Shown: positions 7,594 through 15,380 of the stretch, piece by piece
Layout of the letters: the number at the start of each line of letters is the position of its first letter
Numbering within the stretch: position 1 is the first letter of the stretch
Source of the DNA: Alphaproteobacteria bacterium
GTDB taxonomy: Bacteria > Pseudomonadota > Alphaproteobacteria > Rhizobiales > Aestuariivirgaceae
Assembly: GCA_020441605.1 (NCBI GenBank)
Contig: JAGRLX010000029.1
Location: 1 to 21,404, forward strand
Length of the DNA: 21,404 nucleotides
Direction of reading: 5' to 3'
Position numbers and translations under genes: made by a program
Notes under the pieces: generated by a model
Told to the model about the DNA's origin: nothing
What the model saw: the letters and a program-made list of their open reading frames with translations, nothing else
Database searches by the model: none

Positions 7594-8607
7594 TCAGACT
7601 TCGAAATTGATCATTTTGCGCATGACGAGAACGCCGGTCAGCATCCAGATGCCGCAACCAGCGAGCATGATATTGCCCGTATTGGTATCGAACAATGGAT
7701 TCAGATACTCGGGATTGAGCACGGTCAAGGCGCCCATGATGACGAACGGCAGGGCTCCGATAATCGCGGCAGAGGACTTGGCTTCCTGACTCACGGCGCG
7801 GATCTTCGCCTTCATCTTCTTGCGGTCGCGCAGCACTTTCGAGAGATTGTTTAGAGCTTCTGACAGGTTGCCGCCGGTCTTGGACTGGATCGACATAACG
7901 ATACCAAGGAAGTTTACTTCCGACATCGGCATGCGTTCGTACATGCGCTCAATGCCCTGATCGATGGTGATGCCAATGCGCTGACCCTCGACGACCTCGG
8001 AAAACTCCGGGCCCACGGGAGGACCCGACTCCGCCGCGATGACCTTCATTGCATCGGATACTGGGAGACCTGCCTTCAGGCCACGGACCATGACGTCTAT
8101 TGCATCGGCAAAGTCATTGAGGAACACGTTCTGACGGCGTCGGCGCACAAAGCCGAGAAACCAACGCGGCAGACCGAAAGTGCCGGCTACCGCAGCCAGC
8201 AAGGCAACATACCAGGGCATGCCGACGACAAAAGCCGCGCCGGCGACAATCAGACCGAAGACGACCGAGAATATCCAGAAGGCTTGCACGGTTATTTCCA
8301 GCCCGGACTGTATGATCAGCATACGGAGCGTCATCCGCTTCTTGCGCTGCTTGGCCCGTTCCTCGATCTGCTTGAGACTATCCTGGACCTGCTTGCGGCG
8401 ATTGTCCTTCTGGGAATCCATCATCTTTGCCAGAGCACCGCTCTTGGCAGAATTGTTGCCCTTCTTGTTCTCCGCGATGGCCTTGACGCGTTTGCTCGCG
8501 TCACCGCCGCTCAGAAGCGGAAACAGCAAGGCGAGCGCCACACCACCCACGGCGACCACCACCATGCCGATGAAGGCAAGCTGAGTCAGATCTTCGCCGA
8601 AGTTCAT
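7594..8607 (-). CDS. tadB: TadB inner-membrane platform protein (T2SSF domain)
   Basis: A 337-residue T2SSF-family membrane protein, the partner of TadC in the Flp pilus motor platform. A membrane segment at about 10-30 is followed by a highly charged stretch (about 60-95, rich in Lys and Arg) expected to be cytoplasmic. A pair of hydrophobic segments at about 105-150 comes next, then the T2SSF core with DAIDVMVRGLKAGLPVSDAM (about 187-206), and finally C-terminal segments at about 270-325. The ATG at 8607 has GGAGG 11 nt upstream. It lies 26 nt after cpaF and 16 nt before tadC, consistent with one operon. Confidence 0.93.
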   Translation of the reverse strand: MNFGEDLTQLAFIGMVVVAVGGVALALLFPLLSGGDASKRVKAIAENKKGNNSAKSGALAKMMDSQKDNRRKQVQDSLKQIEERAKQRKKRMTLRMLIIQSGLEITVQAFWIFSVVFGLIVAGAAFVVGMPWYVALLAAVAGTFGLPRWFLGFVRRRRQNVFLNDFADAIDVMVRGLKAGLPVSDAMKVIAAESGPPVGPEFSEVVEGQRIGITIDQGIERMYERMPMSEVNFLGIVMSIQSKTGGNLSEALNNLSKVLRDRKKMKAKIRAVSQEAKSSAAIIGALPFVIMGALTVLNPEYLNPLFDTNTGNIMLAGCGIWMLTGVLVMRKMINFEV

Positions 8608-8633
8608 CGTGTTTCTGGCCTCCGTGCTGGCAA

Positions 8634-10157
8634 TCAGTCGGTCTCGTTGCGGGCTTCGGCTCGTTCAAGCGCATCGGCAAGCCGGCGCTCTTCGTTGTAG
8701 TAACGGGCACGATCCCAGAAGTGCGGGCGAGCGATGCCGGTCGAACGGTGCCGACCGATGATCTTGCCATTGGCGTCCTCGCCAACGATTTCATATACAA
8801 AGAGGTCCTGAGTGATGATCACGTCGCCTTCCATGCCAACCACTTCGGTGATGTGGGTGATGCGTCGCGAGCCGTCACGCAGGCGGGAAGCCTGGACGAT
8901 CACGTCAATCGAACCGCAGATCATCTCTTTGATGGTCTTGGAGGGAAGGGAGAAGCCTCCCATGGTAATCATCGATTCGAGACGTGATATTCCTTCGCGA
9001 GGCGAGTTGGCGTGCAACGTGCCCATGGAACCGTCGTGGCCAGTGTTCATCGCCTGCAGCAGGTCGAATGCCTCAGGTCCGCGGACCTCGCCGACGATAA
9101 TTCTCTCGGGACGCATACGAAGACAGTTCTTGACCAGATCACGCATTGTGATCTCGCCTTCTCCTTCGAGATTTGGCGGGCGAGTTTCGAGCCGAACCAC
9201 GTGGGGCTGCTGCAGCTGCAGCTCGGCGGCGTCTTCGCAAGTGATCACACGCTCATCGTGATCGATGTAGCCGGTGAGACAGTTCAGCAAGGTGGTCTTG
9301 CCGGAGCCGGTACCGCCGGAGATGAGGACGTTGCAGCGAACGCGGCCAATGATCTCAAGGATCGTCGCTCCTTCCGGGGTGATCGATCCGAACTTCACCA
9401 GATCGGGGAGCTTGAGGCGGTCCTTCTTGAACTTACGAATTGTGAGCGTCGGCCCGTCGATAGCCAAGGGCGGAACGATCACGTTGACGCGCGAACCATC
9501 CATGAGACGTGCGTCGCAGATCGGACTGGCTTCGTCGACGCGGCGACCAATCTGGCTGACGATCCGCTGGCAAATATTCAGAAGCTGGGCGTTATCGCGG
9601 AAGCGGACGCCGGTCTTCTGCATCTTGCCACCGACTTCTATAAAAGTCGTATTGGCGCCGTTGACCATGATATCAGCGATGTCATCGCGCGCCAGCAGGG
9701 GTTCGAGCGGGCCATAGCCAAGGACGTCATTGCAAATGTCCTCGAGCAGTTCCTCCTGTTCGGCAATCGACATCACCACGTCTTTCAGTGTGATGATTTC
9801 GTTGACGATGTCGCGGATCTCGTCGCGGGCCGCGTCACGGTCGAGCTGGCCCAGCTGGGTCAGGTCGATCGCGTCGATCAGCGCGTTGAAGATCGTGCTC
9901 TTGATATCATAGTAATTGTCCGACCGGCGGGTCGAGACCATGGGCTCAGGCTTCTTCGGCTCAGGCTTGGGCGCAGGAGATGCCGCTGCCGGGGCCGCAG
10001 CTCGGCCCGGCTGGCCGCCGAAGCCTGCGCCAGGCATGGGAAGATCTGGAATGCTGGCAGCGGGAGCCGCTAATGCTGCAGGCACAGCATTCGGTTGGCC
10101 ACCAGGGGGTAACGCACCAGTGTTGGGGCGGCCGTCGTCGGTACGCTTTCCGAACAT
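8634..10157 (-). CDS. cpaF: CpaF/TadA pilus assembly ATPase
   Basis: The cytoplasmic secretion ATPase (GspE/VirB11 superfamily) that powers Flp pilus polymerisation. Residues 1-80 are a Pro/Ala-rich linker of low complexity, longer than in some homologues. An N-terminal domain with GYGPLEPLL (about 148-156) follows. The ATPase core contains Walker [10 protein letters not shown] (about 281-289), the acidic motif [10 protein letters not shown], Walker B IIVGEVRG (about 353-360) and the His-box [11 protein letters not shown] (about 374-384), all intact. I take the ATG at 10157 as the start (507 residues): GAGG stands 8 nt before it and the ATG shares one base with the cpaE stop (TGATG). A GTG one codon earlier is also possible. 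The stop/start overlap suggests translational coupling with cpaE. Confidence 0.96.
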   Translation of the reverse strand: MFGKRTDDGRPNTGALPPGGQPNAVPAALAAPAASIPDLPMPGAGFGGQPGRAAAPAAASPAPKPEPKKPEPMVSTRRSDNYYDIKSTIFNALIDAIDLTQLGQLDRDAARDEIRDIVNEIITLKDVVMSIAEQEELLEDICNDVLGYGPLEPLLARDDIADIMVNGANTTFIEVGGKMQKTGVRFRDNAQLLNICQRIVSQIGRRVDEASPICDARLMDGSRVNVIVPPLAIDGPTLTIRKFKKDRLKLPDLVKFGSITPEGATILEIIGRVRCNVLISGGTGSGKTTLLNCLTGYIDHDERVITCEDAAELQLQQPHVVRLETRPPNLEGEGEITMRDLVKNCLRMRPERIIVGEVRGPEAFDLLQAMNTGHDGSMGTLHANSPREGISRLESMITMGGFSLPSKTIKEMICGSIDVIVQASRLRDGSRRITHITEVVGMEGDVIITQDLFVYEIVGEDANGKIIGRHRSTGIARPHFWDRARYYNEERRLADALERAEARNETD

Positions 10158-11425
10158 CACTTCTTCCTCAGCATGGGCAATTTCTCAAATATAGACGGCA
10201 ACGCCAATTTCTTGGCCTTGGCCGGCTTGTCGGTACCCGCCATCGACTGCACGAGGGCAGTTACCGCCTCGGCGGCCTTGGATTTTGCAGAGACCTCAAA
10301 GATCATCTGGCCGTTGCTCTGCGCAGTGCCAAAGGTCTGGGCGTCATAGGGGATGACGCAATTCACATCGACGCCGACTGCCTTCCCGAATTCGGCCGCC
10401 GGAATCTCGGGCCGCTTCGGAATGCCGACCTGGTTGAGAACCAGCTTGGGCGGGGGATCATTGGGCCTCGCCTGCTTGAGCATGTCGATGAGATTCTTGG
10501 TATTGCGGAGGCTCGCCAGTTCGGGAGTCGCCGTGATCACTACCTGGTCGGCGTGGATCAGCGTATATTTGATCCATGGCGCCCACATGTTGGGCACGTC
10601 CACGACAATGCAGGGGACGCTCGAGCGCATTGCATTAAGAATGGTTTCGACCGAATGGGCCTCGATGCTGAACTCCCGGTCGACTCCACCCGGCCCGCTC
10701 AAAAGACTGAGCTTGTCGCCAAGTTTCGTCAACAAACGCTCCAGAAGAGTCGAATCGATGCGATCGGGTTGCCCGAGGGCATCAATTATGCCGTTCGATA
10801 CATCCTGGTTGAAGTTCAAGCTGGAAGTGCCGAAGGCAAGATCCAGGTCGGTTATGACGGTCTCGGTCGCGTGGCGCTTGGACATCATCCAGGCGAAGTT
10901 GTGGGCGATGGTGCTGGAGCCAACGCCACCCTTTGCTCCGACAAAGGCTATGACCCGTCCCAGGGGGCCGGCCTTCGGGTCCTGATAGAGATTCGAAATG
11001 GTCTCGATGATCTGGACCTGGTGAAGCGGCGCTACGAGGTATTCGCTGATTCCCTGACGGATCAGTTCCCGGTATAGGATCACGTCGTTGAGATGGCCGA
11101 CGACAATGACCTTGGTCTCCGGCTGGCAGACCTCGGCAAGCTGAGCCAGCTCCGAGAGGATGACATCGCGTGAGCCATGGGATTCCACCACCAGGACATT
11201 CGGCGTGGCCTGAGCCTGGTAGACCTGGACCGCGGCCATGATGCCGCCCATCTGTATCGTGGTATGGGCCCTAGCCATCCGGCGATCAGCCGCTGCAGCC
11301 TGCATCACTTCGGCGGACTGCTGATTGTCACAGAATATGTGAATATTGACACGCGGGATGAAGGCAACAAGCCCTTCGTTGTAGCCAGCGGACTGATGGT
11401 TTGCTTGTGTCGGATTAGTCATCAT
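10157..11425 (-). CDS. cpaE: CpaE/TadZ pilus localisation ATPase-like protein
   Basis: A ParA/MinD-superfamily protein that places the Tad machine in the cell, usually at a pole. The N-terminal third (to about residue 150) is a receiver-like domain without a clear phospho-acceptor Asp. The P-loop region reads GAKGGVGSSTIAHN (about 163-176): the first, deviant Walker A lysine is present, but the P-loop lysine is replaced by serine, as in other TadZ proteins. Downstream are ITDLDLAFGT (switch I/Walker A' region) and CIVVDVPN. I prefer the ATG at 11425, which has AGGG 8 nt upstream; an in-frame ATG at 11443 would add six residues but lacks a ribosome binding site. The gene ends inside the cpaF start. 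Confidence 0.92.
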   Translation of the reverse strand: MMTNPTQANHQSAGYNEGLVAFIPRVNIHIFCDNQQSAEVMQAAAADRRMARAHTTIQMGGIMAAVQVYQAQATPNVLVVESHGSRDVILSELAQLAEVCQPETKVIVVGHLNDVILYRELIRQGISEYLVAPLHQVQIIETISNLYQDPKAGPLGRVIAFVGAKGGVGSSTIAHNFAWMMSKRHATETVITDLDLAFGTSSLNFNQDVSNGIIDALGQPDRIDSTLLERLLTKLGDKLSLLSGPGGVDREFSIEAHSVETILNAMRSSVPCIVVDVPNMWAPWIKYTLIHADQVVITATPELASLRNTKNLIDMLKQARPNDPPPKLVLNQVGIPKRPEIPAAEFGKAVGVDVNCVIPYDAQTFGTAQSNGQMIFEVSAKSKAAEAVTALVQSMAGTDKPAKAKKLALPSIFEKLPMLRKK

Positions 11426-11460
11426 GATTGGCGCCCTGCCCATCCAAATTCGCGAATTCG

Positions 11461-12147
11461 TTACTTGCCGCCCTTGCCCGTTCCCGAGAGCGTGAAATAG
11501 TCACCTGCCGTGGAGTTATCGAGATAGACTCTCATGACCTCGCTGCGGTTGTCGGCGAGCACTGGCGACATGCTGCGTGGCCGTTCGAAGTCTTCGGGGT
11601 TGGCCACCATTGCTGCGATGTTGTGCTGATAGGAACAACCGAAGTTCGGCGGCATCCGGTTGCTCCAGTCAGAGCCAAGATTGCGCGACCAGTCTCCGCA
11701 TTCCTTTGTGACCGCGACCTTGCGGAGGTAGGACAGCTGGATGGGTTGCGAGGCGCCACCCGGATAGGAAGTGGCCCTGATCATGCCATCGGGGATGCCC
11801 TGATCGGATAATATTGCCACGATCTCTTCGGCAGCCGCCCTACTCTTGCTGCTTCCCGAAGGATATTTCACATGTACCGCCGAGAGGCTGGTGGTATTGG
11901 CAGCGTTGGCAAAGGCGATCACGCCGTTCACCTGATCCGGCTTGAGACTTCCTCCGGGCGCCGCAACACCCATCTTCACCGGAACCTTCTCGACCTTGAT
12001 CGGATAGCGCTCGGAGTAGGTCGCAGGTTTGTAGTTGTCGTCGAGCACCGCATCGTCGAGTTGGCAGCCGGCGAGCAGAAAGCCAGCGCATGCCGCCACC
12101 ATGGACACGCAACGGGTGCGTTTGGCGCGATCAAAAGAGTTACGCAT
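11461..12147 (-). CDS. cpaD: CpaD pilus biogenesis lipoprotein
   Basis: A 228-residue outer-membrane lipoprotein of Tad systems, thought to assist or stabilise the CpaC secretin. The signal peptide ends in a lipobox LLAGC with Cys28. The C-terminal half contains the family signature: NFGCSYQHNIAAMVANPEDF (about 168-187) followed by RPR. Two further cysteines, in KECGDW and FGCSYQ, could form a disulfide. The ATG at 12147 has GGAG 6 nt upstream. It lies 15 nt after cpaC and about 35 nt before cpaE. Confidence 0.93.
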   Translation of the reverse strand: MRNSFDRAKRTRCVSMVAACAGFLLAGCQLDDAVLDDNYKPATYSERYPIKVEKVPVKMGVAAPGGSLKPDQVNGVIAFANAANTTSLSAVHVKYPSGSSKSRAAAEEIVAILSDQGIPDGMIRATSYPGGASQPIQLSYLRKVAVTKECGDWSRNLGSDWSNRMPPNFGCSYQHNIAAMVANPEDFERPRSMSPVLADNRSEVMRVYLDNSTAGDYFTLSGTGKGGK

Positions 12148-12162
12148 ATTTGTCTCCGCTCA

Positions 12163-13581
12163 CTATTCGATGATGTAGCCGACGTTGCCGTGATAGACGC
12201 CGTTCGGATGTTTTCCAGCCGTGCCATAGACCTTGTTGAGGCGGCCAAAGAGGATCTGCTGGCGGTCGGTCGGCGAATTGAGCCGGTCGGCCGGGGTGGC
12301 GAGTTCCCGTTCGCTCACCGGGTTTACGAGATAAGGCGTCACGATCACGGCCAGTTCGGTCTGGCCTGAAATAAAGTTGCGGCTACGGAACAGCGTACCC
12401 AGGATCGGAAGATCCTTCAGTCCGGGTGTTCCGGTGATCGTCTGCTGCGTCGTATCCTTGATCAGCCCGGCCAGCATCATCGCGCCGCCACTCGGCAGTT
12501 CGATGGTAGTCTCGGCTGCGCGAGTATTGAGGGCCCCCGATGTCGCATCATTCAGCTCGCTGACTTCGGTAGCAATCCGCAAGCTGATGCGGCCCTCGCT
12601 CAGGACCGAGGGGGTGAATCCGAGTTTTACGCCGTAATCCTTGTAGGTGACTGTATTGACGCAATTCGTGCCATTGTTGTCGCAGCTGCGGCCGCTGACA
12701 TAAGGATATTGGCCGCCGGCCAAGAACTGGGCGCGCTGGCCGGAAACGGCCGTCAGCGTTGGCTCGGCCAAGGTGCGAACTAGGCCCTGCTGTTCCATCG
12801 CGCGGATTGACGCATCCACCGAGAAATTCTTCCCACTATAGCCGACATTGCCGATGGCCGAGACCCCCGCGACGGGGTTCCCAGTCGCAAAGCTGGCTGC
12901 CAGATTTCCGACCGACAGTGCTCCACTCAAGTCGACGCCAAGAGTCTTCAGCACATCGCGCTGAACCTCGACCACCTTGACCTTCAACATCACCTGATCG
13001 CCCTCTGCGATCTTCATGGCGTTCACGACGCGACCATCACCCGGTGCGATACGCGACGCAAGATCCTGGGCGAGCTGAGCCTCCGTAGCATTGGCCGCAG
13101 TGCCTTTCAGCACCACGTTGCCGCCGATGGTATCGACCCGGATGCGCGAACCGGGAATAGTGCGCTCGATCAGCTTCTGCAGAGCCTTGGTATCCATCGT
13201 CACGTCGATATCAAGCTGAAGGATCTGCTGACCATTGGCATCGAAGAAGAAGATGTTGGTCTGGGCCGGAGAGCGCCCGAACAGATAGGCGGTGTTCTTG
13301 TTGCGGATCACAACGTCGACTACCGAAGGGTCGCCGACGATCACGTCCTTGACCGCGGCCGGCAGCTTGATGACAGCGCTCTTCAGGAGTCCGATGCGCA
13401 GGAAGTGACCGTCGTCCGTCTGCTCGCCATCGAGACGCGAGAAGTCCAAATCAGTAGCCTTGGACTCCGAGGCAAGGAACGTGCTGCCAGCTGTCCAGGC
13501 AGCAAAGAACGCAGCCACCATCATGGTGCGGGCGCCGAAGCCCTGAGACTTGTGAAGTTGCTTGATTTTCGAGAACAACAT
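12163..13581 (-). CDS. cpaC: CpaC/RcpA outer-membrane secretin
   Basis: A 472-residue secretin that forms the outer-membrane channel for the Flp pilus. A signal peptide occupies about residues 1-43. A pilus-assembly N-terminal domain (about 60-128, with VIVGDPSVVDV) is next, then a BON-like domain (about 131-193), then the secretin core. The core opens with QVMLKVKVVEV (about 196-206) and ends with DLPILGTLFRS and ELAVIVTPYLV, the usual secretin signature. The frame stays open upstream to 13719, but the extra 46 codons overlap cpaB and do not resemble a signal peptide. The ATG at 13581 has GAGG 8 nt upstream and begins MLFSKIKQ, so I choose it. It is 10 nt after cpaB. Confidence 0.95.
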   Translation of the reverse strand: MLFSKIKQLHKSQGFGARTMMVAAFFAAWTAGSTFLASESKATDLDFSRLDGEQTDDGHFLRIGLLKSAVIKLPAAVKDVIVGDPSVVDVVIRNKNTAYLFGRSPAQTNIFFFDANGQQILQLDIDVTMDTKALQKLIERTIPGSRIRVDTIGGNVVLKGTAANATEAQLAQDLASRIAPGDGRVVNAMKIAEGDQVMLKVKVVEVQRDVLKTLGVDLSGALSVGNLAASFATGNPVAGVSAIGNVGYSGKNFSVDASIRAMEQQGLVRTLAEPTLTAVSGQRAQFLAGGQYPYVSGRSCDNNGTNCVNTVTYKDYGVKLGFTPSVLSEGRISLRIATEVSELNDATSGALNTRAAETTIELPSGGAMMLAGLIKDTTQQTITGTPGLKDLPILGTLFRSRNFISGQTELAVIVTPYLVNPVSERELATPADRLNSPTDRQQILFGRLNKVYGTAGKHPNGVYHGNVGYIIE

Positions 13582-13591
13582 GGATGCGGCC

Positions 13592-14422
13592 TCAGCGAGT
13601 GGACATGATTTTTTCGACGCCGTAGCGGACGAACAGACGATCTCCGCCCTTCGGACGCTTTCTGTTCTGGAAGTTCTCCGAGAGCACCGGAGCAGCGTCT
13701 TGCAAGCCAGCGTCGCCACCCTCTGCGATGGACCTCAGCGCAAGCGACAGCTCACCGGCCGACTCGACCATCGTAATGACTTCGGTCTGGACGGGATCAA
13801 GCTCGAGCGTGGCGGTCTTGCCTTCGGTGACCGTGACCTTTTCCTGGTTGGTCTCCTGGCGGTAGGTCTGGTTGATGGCTAGGACGCGCACGTTGCTCAG
13901 CACGGTCTCGCTTTTCACAACCTTCTGGGAACTTCCTGGATCCTCAACCTTGCGCGTGAGAATCACATCGACACGGTCATTCGGCAGGATGAAGCCGGCA
14001 GCGGCTGAGCGTTCCGAGATGGCAACGGAGATGGCCCGCATGCCTTTCGGCAGAATGGAACTCATAAAGCCCGACTGACCCGGCATGACCAATTTGCGAT
14101 CGACGATGGGCTCACCCGAGAAGATCGGCAGGCGGGCCCGCGCAGTCTTGAACTTTTCGAGTGCGTCGGGCAGTTCGTCCTTGGTGATCATGGTCTCGTC
14201 AACGTTGGACTTGGGCCATTCCCTCCAACTGATCGTGCTTTCGATGAGCCGCTCGCCCATGGCGAGATCCTTGGCGGCGATAAGTACGCTGGCCATCGGG
14301 ACCTTGTTGACTTCGACAACTTCTTTCGATGGCTTCTTGTTCACCATTCCCTTGGCGAGGATACCGGCGAATGCTGCGGAACCAATTGCCAGTCCGAGAA
14401 TGACAATTCGCATCTTGTTCAT
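13592..14422 (-). CDS. cpaB: CpaB/RcpC pilus assembly protein (SAF domain)
   Basis: A 276-residue protein anchored by one N-terminal membrane segment (about 5-26) with its bulk in the periplasm. The SAF domain (about 43-112, with LIAAKDLAMGERLIESTISW) is related to antifreeze-like and FlgA domains. It is followed by the RcpC/CpaB region with GMRAISVAISERSAAAGFIL (about 127-146) and PNDRVDVILT. CpaB works with the CpaC secretin, possibly bridging the secretin to peptidoglycan. GAGGG stands 9 nt before the ATG. The gap to cpaA is 97 nt, the largest in the operon, and holds a CtrA-like near-match. Confidence 0.94.
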   Translation of the reverse strand: MNKMRIVILGLAIGSAAFAGILAKGMVNKKPSKEVVEVNKVPMASVLIAAKDLAMGERLIESTISWREWPKSNVDETMITKDELPDALEKFKTARARLPIFSGEPIVDRKLVMPGQSGFMSSILPKGMRAISVAISERSAAAGFILPNDRVDVILTRKVEDPGSSQKVVKSETVLSNVRVLAINQTYRQETNQEKVTVTEGKTATLELDPVQTEVITMVESAGELSLALRSIAEGGDAGLQDAAPVLSENFQNRKRPKGGDRLFVRYGVEKIMSTR

Positions 14423-14486
14423 CGTTCAAAACCCTCATTTGCAAGGCAGACACCAGTTCCGCAGGACTCACTTTCGGCGCGAATGG

Positions 14487-14501
14487 TCAAATTTGCGTTA
14501 A
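14487..14501 (-). promoter_or_regulatory. Possible CtrA box between cpaA and cpaB (one mismatch)
   Basis: On the plus strand this reads TCAA, seven bases, TTAA and then C. One of the eight specified CtrA positions differs. It lies 65-79 nt upstream of the cpaB start, in the only sizeable gap of the cpa operon, and could support an internal promoter. It may be chance. Confidence 0.25.
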
Positions 14502-14519
14502 CCGTGTTCATCAGTCTTC

Positions 14520-15020
14520 TCAGGCCGTCACCGGCATCCACCAGCTCTGGGGGAAAGCGAGTATGGCACCTATCGCAAAGGCGTAGCCGTAGGGCACATT
14601 CGGCTTGATGGAGCCAAAGGCCCGGAACAGCGAGCCGTCCTTCACTTCCGAAGCAAGGCTGATCATCGACCAAGCCGCGATGCAAAGTGCGAGGGCCCCG
14701 CCGGCAAAGGCAGTCATGACCAGAAACGGCATGAGATCGGGCCAGCCCAGCCACAGACCCGCGGCAGCCAGCAGCTTGGCATCGCCGCCGCCGAAGAGGC
14801 CCAGTGCGAAGAGCACAAAGCCTGTTACAAACATGCCAATGCCGACCAACAGGTGAAGCCCAAGAACCTCCCAGGGCATTGACGTGAGTAGGGCCATGGG
14901 AAAGAAGAGCAGCGCAATCAGAATGGTCAGCCAGTTTGGAATGCGCATGGACAATGCATCACCCGCTCCCGCAATGATCATGAGGAGTGGAAACAAGGTG
15001 ATCGACAGGAATTGGGTCAT
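14520..15020 (-). CDS. cpaA: CpaA/TadV prepilin peptidase (A24 family)
   Basis: An inner-membrane aspartic peptidase of 166 residues that cleaves the leader from Flp pilin and from the TadE/TadF pseudopilins. The two catalytic aspartates are visible: Asp21 in GAGDALSMRIPN and Asp80 in the GGGDAKL loop. The rest is hydrophobic, with about five to six membrane segments; the N-terminal methyltransferase domain of PilD-type enzymes is absent, as usual for TadV. I choose the ATG at 15020 (MTQFLSIT). A GTG at 15065 would add 15 charged residues and would put the CtrA box only 11 nt from the start. The gene follows the flp terminator, so it needs its own promoter. Confidence 0.93.
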   Translation of the reverse strand: MTQFLSITLFPLLMIIAGAGDALSMRIPNWLTILIALLFFPMALLTSMPWEVLGLHLLVGIGMFVTGFVLFALGLFGGGDAKLLAAAGLWLGWPDLMPFLVMTAFAGGALALCIAAWSMISLASEVKDGSLFRAFGSIKPNVPYGYAFAIGAILAFPQSWWMPVTA

Positions 15021-15075
15021 GGATGCTTGGACTCGCGCCTGATTCTTGCGGAGCCGCACCCTCACATGGGGCCTG

Positions 15076-15090
15076 TTAAGGCAGGGTTAA
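15076..15090 (-). promoter_or_regulatory. CtrA-type box in front of cpaA (perfect match)
   Basis: The sequence reads TTAA, seven bases (GGCAGGG), TTAA and then CC, matching the CtrA full-site consensus TTAA-N7-TTAA(C) at every specified position. It lies 56-70 nt upstream of the cpaA start and downstream of the flp terminator. That is where a promoter for the cpaA-tadC operon must lie. CtrA directly activates pilA in Caulobacter; its role here is inferred. Confidence 0.6.
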
Positions 15091-15122
15091 CCGTCTGGAA
15101 AAGGTACGCGGCAGGGAGTGAC

Positions 15123-15158
15123 AAAAAAAATCCACCGGCCAGACAGCCGGTGGATTTT
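15123..15158 (-). terminator. Strong intrinsic terminator of flp
   Basis: A 13-bp stem (15127-15139 with 15146-15158; core TCCACCGGC/GCCGGTGGA) closes a 6-nt CAGACA loop. On the minus strand it is followed by a run of eight T from 15130 to 15123. It starts 55 nt after the flp stop codon and is the clearest terminator in the window. It separates flp from cpaA. Confidence 0.9.
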
Positions 15159-15212
15159 CCGTTTCCGGAACTTTGCGGAACCGCGCACTGTCGCGCGGCG
15201 ATTCCGACAGAA

Positions 15213-15380
15213 TTACGGGGTCGAGATCTTCGTGGCGAGATACGAGAACTTGCCAGTGATGGCGGTCGCCAGCAGCGGCATGGCGGTCACAAGGGCGAGG
15301 CCCATGGCGGCGGCGATCAGGCCGTACTCGATGGCGGTCGCACCAGACTCGTCTTTCACAAAGCGCACAAACTTGGTCAT
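15213..15380 (-). CDS. flp: Flp/PilA major pilin
   Basis: A 55-residue class IVb pilin, the structural subunit of the Flp pilus. A short basic leader (MTKFVRFVKDESG) ends at Gly13. The predicted prepilin-peptidase cut before Ala14 gives a mature start ATAIEYGLIAAA with the conserved Glu at +5 and Tyr at +6. A hydrophobic helix follows and the protein ends KISTP. The frame is open upstream, but the ATG at 15380 has GGAG 6 nt before it and gives a normal leader. It has its own strong terminator and a long upstream region, which suits separate, high expression. It is divergent from the secretin-domain/tadEF unit. Confidence 0.95.
   Translation of the reverse strand: MTKFVRFVKDESGATAIEYGLIAAAMGLALVTAMPLLATAITGKFSYLATKISTP

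Noticed and set aside
9012..10073. Long open frame (353 codons) on the plus strand opposite cpaF
   Set aside because: It lies wholly inside cpaF, whose ATPase motifs are intact. The composition is a mirror of cpaF codon bias and it has no recognisable domain.
9980..11077. Long open frame (365 codons) on the plus strand opposite cpaF/cpaE
   Set aside because: It spans the antisense of two well-supported genes. High G+C coding sequence commonly leaves open antisense frames; no family pattern is seen.
13582..13719. Upstream extension of cpaC
   Set aside because: The extra 46 codons overlap cpaB and lack a signal-peptide pattern. The ATG at 13581 has a good ribosome binding site and begins a normal signal peptide.
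15021..15065. GTG start of cpaA at 15065
   Set aside because: It adds 15 charged residues before the first membrane segment and would place the CtrA box 11 nt from the start. ATG at 15020 gives a normal prepilin peptidase N-terminus.
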